A stretch of 7,670 nt of DNA from an uncultured Clostridia bacterium (GTDB taxonomy: Bacteria; Bacillota; Clostridia; Christensenellales; CAG-314): assembly GCA_937875645.1 (NCBI GenBank), contig CALLXO010000104.1, positions 1 to 7,670 on the forward strand, given 5' to 3'. The position numbers and the translations under genes are program-made. Of this stretch, positions 6,722 to 7,670 are shown one piece after another. The notes beneath the pieces are model-generated. The model was given only the letters and a program-made list of their open reading frames with translations. It was not told where the DNA came from and made no database searches. Position 1 is the first letter of the stretch. Every line of letters starts with the position of its first letter.

Positions 6722-6796
6722 TGGTGACCCCAACGGGATTCGAACCCATATTACCACCGTGAAAGGGTGATGTCCTGACCCTTAGACCATGGGGCC
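6722..6796 (-). tRNA. tRNA-Glu (anticodon UUC)
   Basis: A 75-base cloverleaf: acceptor GGCCCCA pairs with UGGGGUC (one G-U), anticodon stem UCACC/GGUGG around loop CUUUCAC (anticodon UUC, reading GAA/GAG), T-loop UUCGAAU, and encoded CCA. The GGUCUAAGGGUCAGGAC D-arm is typical of Bacillota tRNA-Glu. In some bacteria this tRNA also supplies Glu-tRNA for tetrapyrrole synthesis. It is third in the operon, separated by 81 bases of unstructured spacer from tRNA-Met. Confidence 0.97.
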
Positions 6797-6877
6797 ACAA
6801 TAACGACAAAATAATGTTTGCCTTGTTTGCTTCGTTTCGTTTTGCACTTTTTTGGGCAATAAAAACGGCGTTGGCTT

Positions 6878-6954
6878 TGGTAGCGGCGGTCGGATTCGAA
6901 CCAACGACCTGCCGGGTATGAACCGGCCGCTATAACCAACTAAGCTACGCCGCC
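6878..6954 (-). tRNA. Elongator tRNA-Met (anticodon CAU)
   Basis: A 77-base cloverleaf: acceptor GGCGGCG with CGCCGCU, leaving a G1-U72 pair as in Bacillus elongator tRNA-Met, anticodon stem GCCGG/CCGGC around loop UUCAUAC, T-loop UUCGAAU, and encoded CCA. The paired first base and lack of three consecutive G-C pairs of initiator type exclude fMet. The overall match to elongator Met argues against tRNA-Ile2 with lysidine, which I cannot fully exclude without a covariance model. Confidence 0.9.
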
Positions 6955-6958
6955 ATAA

Positions 6959-7034
<76 letters not shown>

Positions 7035-7074
7035 ATATGACCGAAAAGCATTAAGCAATTTCCGATGCTTGATC

Positions 7075-7103
7075 ATGTTATCATTCATTGCATAAGTTGT
7101 CAA
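7075..7103 (-). promoter_or_regulatory. Strong promoter of the tRNA operon
   Basis: On the minus strand: -35 TTGACA (7098-7103, 6 of 6), a 17-base spacer ending in TGA, and -10 TAACAT (7075-7080, 4 of 6) with the TGn extension. A/T-tract DNA immediately upstream (window 7104-7140) is suited to act as an UP element. Predicted start is near 7068, about 35 bases before tRNA-fMet, so all four tRNAs form one transcript. Confidence 0.85.
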
Positions 7104-7296
7104 GTAATTTAAAGGGTTTTTTAAAAGTTTATGGTTTTTTTGCTGCCTTTAGGATTTGCATTTTTTCCACACAAATAAAGTTGCTAAATTTATTTATCTA
7201 TTTAACTAATATTTAAACAATTAAAGGCAAAATATTCGTAACTTAACAACAAAGAATGTTTCACAAAACATACACATAACAACGATAAAAAAATGG
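7104..7296. other. AT-rich divergent intergenic region
   Basis: About 190 bp between the tRNA operon promoter and the lipoprotein gene. It has A/T tracts (for example around 7121-7140) but no open reading frame with start and ribosome binding site, and no clear hairpin or repeat. It presumably only carries the upstream parts of two divergent promoters. Confidence 0.6.
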
Positions 7297-7302
7297 TACA
7301 CT
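7294..7302 (+). promoter_or_regulatory. Possible extended -10 element of the lipoprotein gene
   Basis: TGG followed by TACACT (7297-7302, 4 of 6 to TATAAT) gives a TGn-type -10 about 36 bases before the ATG. No good -35 is found 16-18 bases upstream, so this is a weak prediction. Confidence 0.35.
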
Positions 7303-7337
7303 AAGTAATAATGATTTTATTTTTCGGAAGAGGAAAT

Positions 7338-7670
7338 ATGAGAAAGTTTGTTAAAATAATATTCATATTTGTATTAATTATTACGTCATTTAGCGTAATA
7401 AGCGCATGCAAGCAAAATAAAACCTTTGTTGAGTACAAAAACGCTACTATAGATTTAGGCGATAAAGGAAAAGTTGACTCATACAAATTATACCTTAAAG
7501 AGGGTGAGCGTTTTGCCCTGATAACGCCTGCTCAAACAATAACAGAAGGCAAGAAGTTTATAGGCTGGGAGGACGAAGAGGGCCATCATTATGTCGCGGG
7601 CGAACAGCTTAATATGGGCAAGGCAAGCAAAACTTTTACTGCTGTTTGGCAGACGGCGTATACTTTTGTT
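7338..7670 (+). CDS. Lipoprotein with Listeria-Bacteroides (Flg_new) repeat, 3' end outside window
   Basis: The first 111 codons of a gene that runs off the window. The N-terminus is a lipoprotein signal peptide: basic MRKFVK, a hydrophobic core (7-21) and lipobox ISAC with Cys24 as the predicted lipidated residue, so the product should be anchored to the outer face of the cytoplasmic membrane. After a short linker, residues about 60-104 resemble the Listeria-Bacteroides repeat (PF09479) of surface proteins: FIGWEDEEG, then YVAGEQL, then FTAVW (100-104). Such repeats often occur several times, so more may follow. The start is supported by GGAAGAGGA at 7326-7334. Role unknown; extracellular binding or adhesion is typical for the repeat class. 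It is divergent from the tRNA operon. Confidence 0.85.
   Translation, partial: MRKFVKIIFIFVLIITSFSVISACKQNKTFVEYKNATIDLGDKGKVDSYKLYLKEGERFALITPAQTITEGKKFIGWEDEEGHHYVAGEQLNMGKASKTFTAVWQTAYTFV

Noticed and set aside
6878..6954. tRNA-Ile2 (CAU with lysidine) instead of elongator Met
   Set aside because: The acceptor sequence GGCGGCG with G1-U72 and the D-arm match Bacillota elongator tRNA-Met better than tRNA-Ile2, which usually begins GGACC or similar.

Overview
The window looks like ordinary chromosome of a low-GC, Gram-positive-type bacterium, most likely a Clostridia-like member of the Bacillota. The evidence is the AT-rich intergenic DNA, strong AGGAGG-type ribosome binding sites, sigma-A style promoters (several with an extended TGn -10), tRNAs with encoded CCA, and hairpin-plus-T terminators. 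UGG encodes Trp and no in-frame UGA needs reading, so the standard code applies. No phage, transposon, CRISPR array or plasmid function is visible.

Layout. 1-1340 (+): the 3' part of argS (arginyl-tRNA synthetase), starting just before its HIGH motif. 1368-1473: three tandem copies of a 22-bp repeat, then a bidirectional terminator serving argS and the convergent gene. 1519-3081 (-): an NhaC-family sodium/proton-type antiporter with its own near-consensus promoter. 3225-4559 (-): an unusual three-part protein, made of a PlsC-like acyltransferase domain, a zinc ribbon and a probable PH/GRAM-like domain; its acyltransferase motif III lacks the usual glutamate. 4740-5063 (+): a divergent 107-residue protein, probably also PH-like. 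5060-5091: a second bidirectional terminator. 5106-6284 (-): a zinc-ribbon protein with a long helical, partly TPR-like region. 6297-6602: about 300 bp of AT-rich DNA with a promoter at one end and a tRNA terminator at the other. 6603-7034 (-): a four-tRNA operon transcribed initiator fMet(CAU), elongator Met(CAU), Glu(UUC), Val(UAC). 7338-7670 (+): the start of a lipoprotein with a Listeria-Bacteroides (Flg_new) repeat, cut by the window end.

Working together. Most genes have their own promoter and terminator, so no multi-gene protein operon is seen. argS and the tRNA operon serve translation and the antiporter serves ion or solute exchange. The most interesting block is 3225-5063: an acyltransferase/zinc-ribbon/PH-like fusion transcribed divergently from a small protein that may share the PH-like fold, suggesting (by inference only) a link at the membrane surface. 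I see no convincing evidence of a wholly new multi-gene system. The best leads are the altered acyltransferase motif, the altered conserved motifs of the antiporter, and the repeat array.
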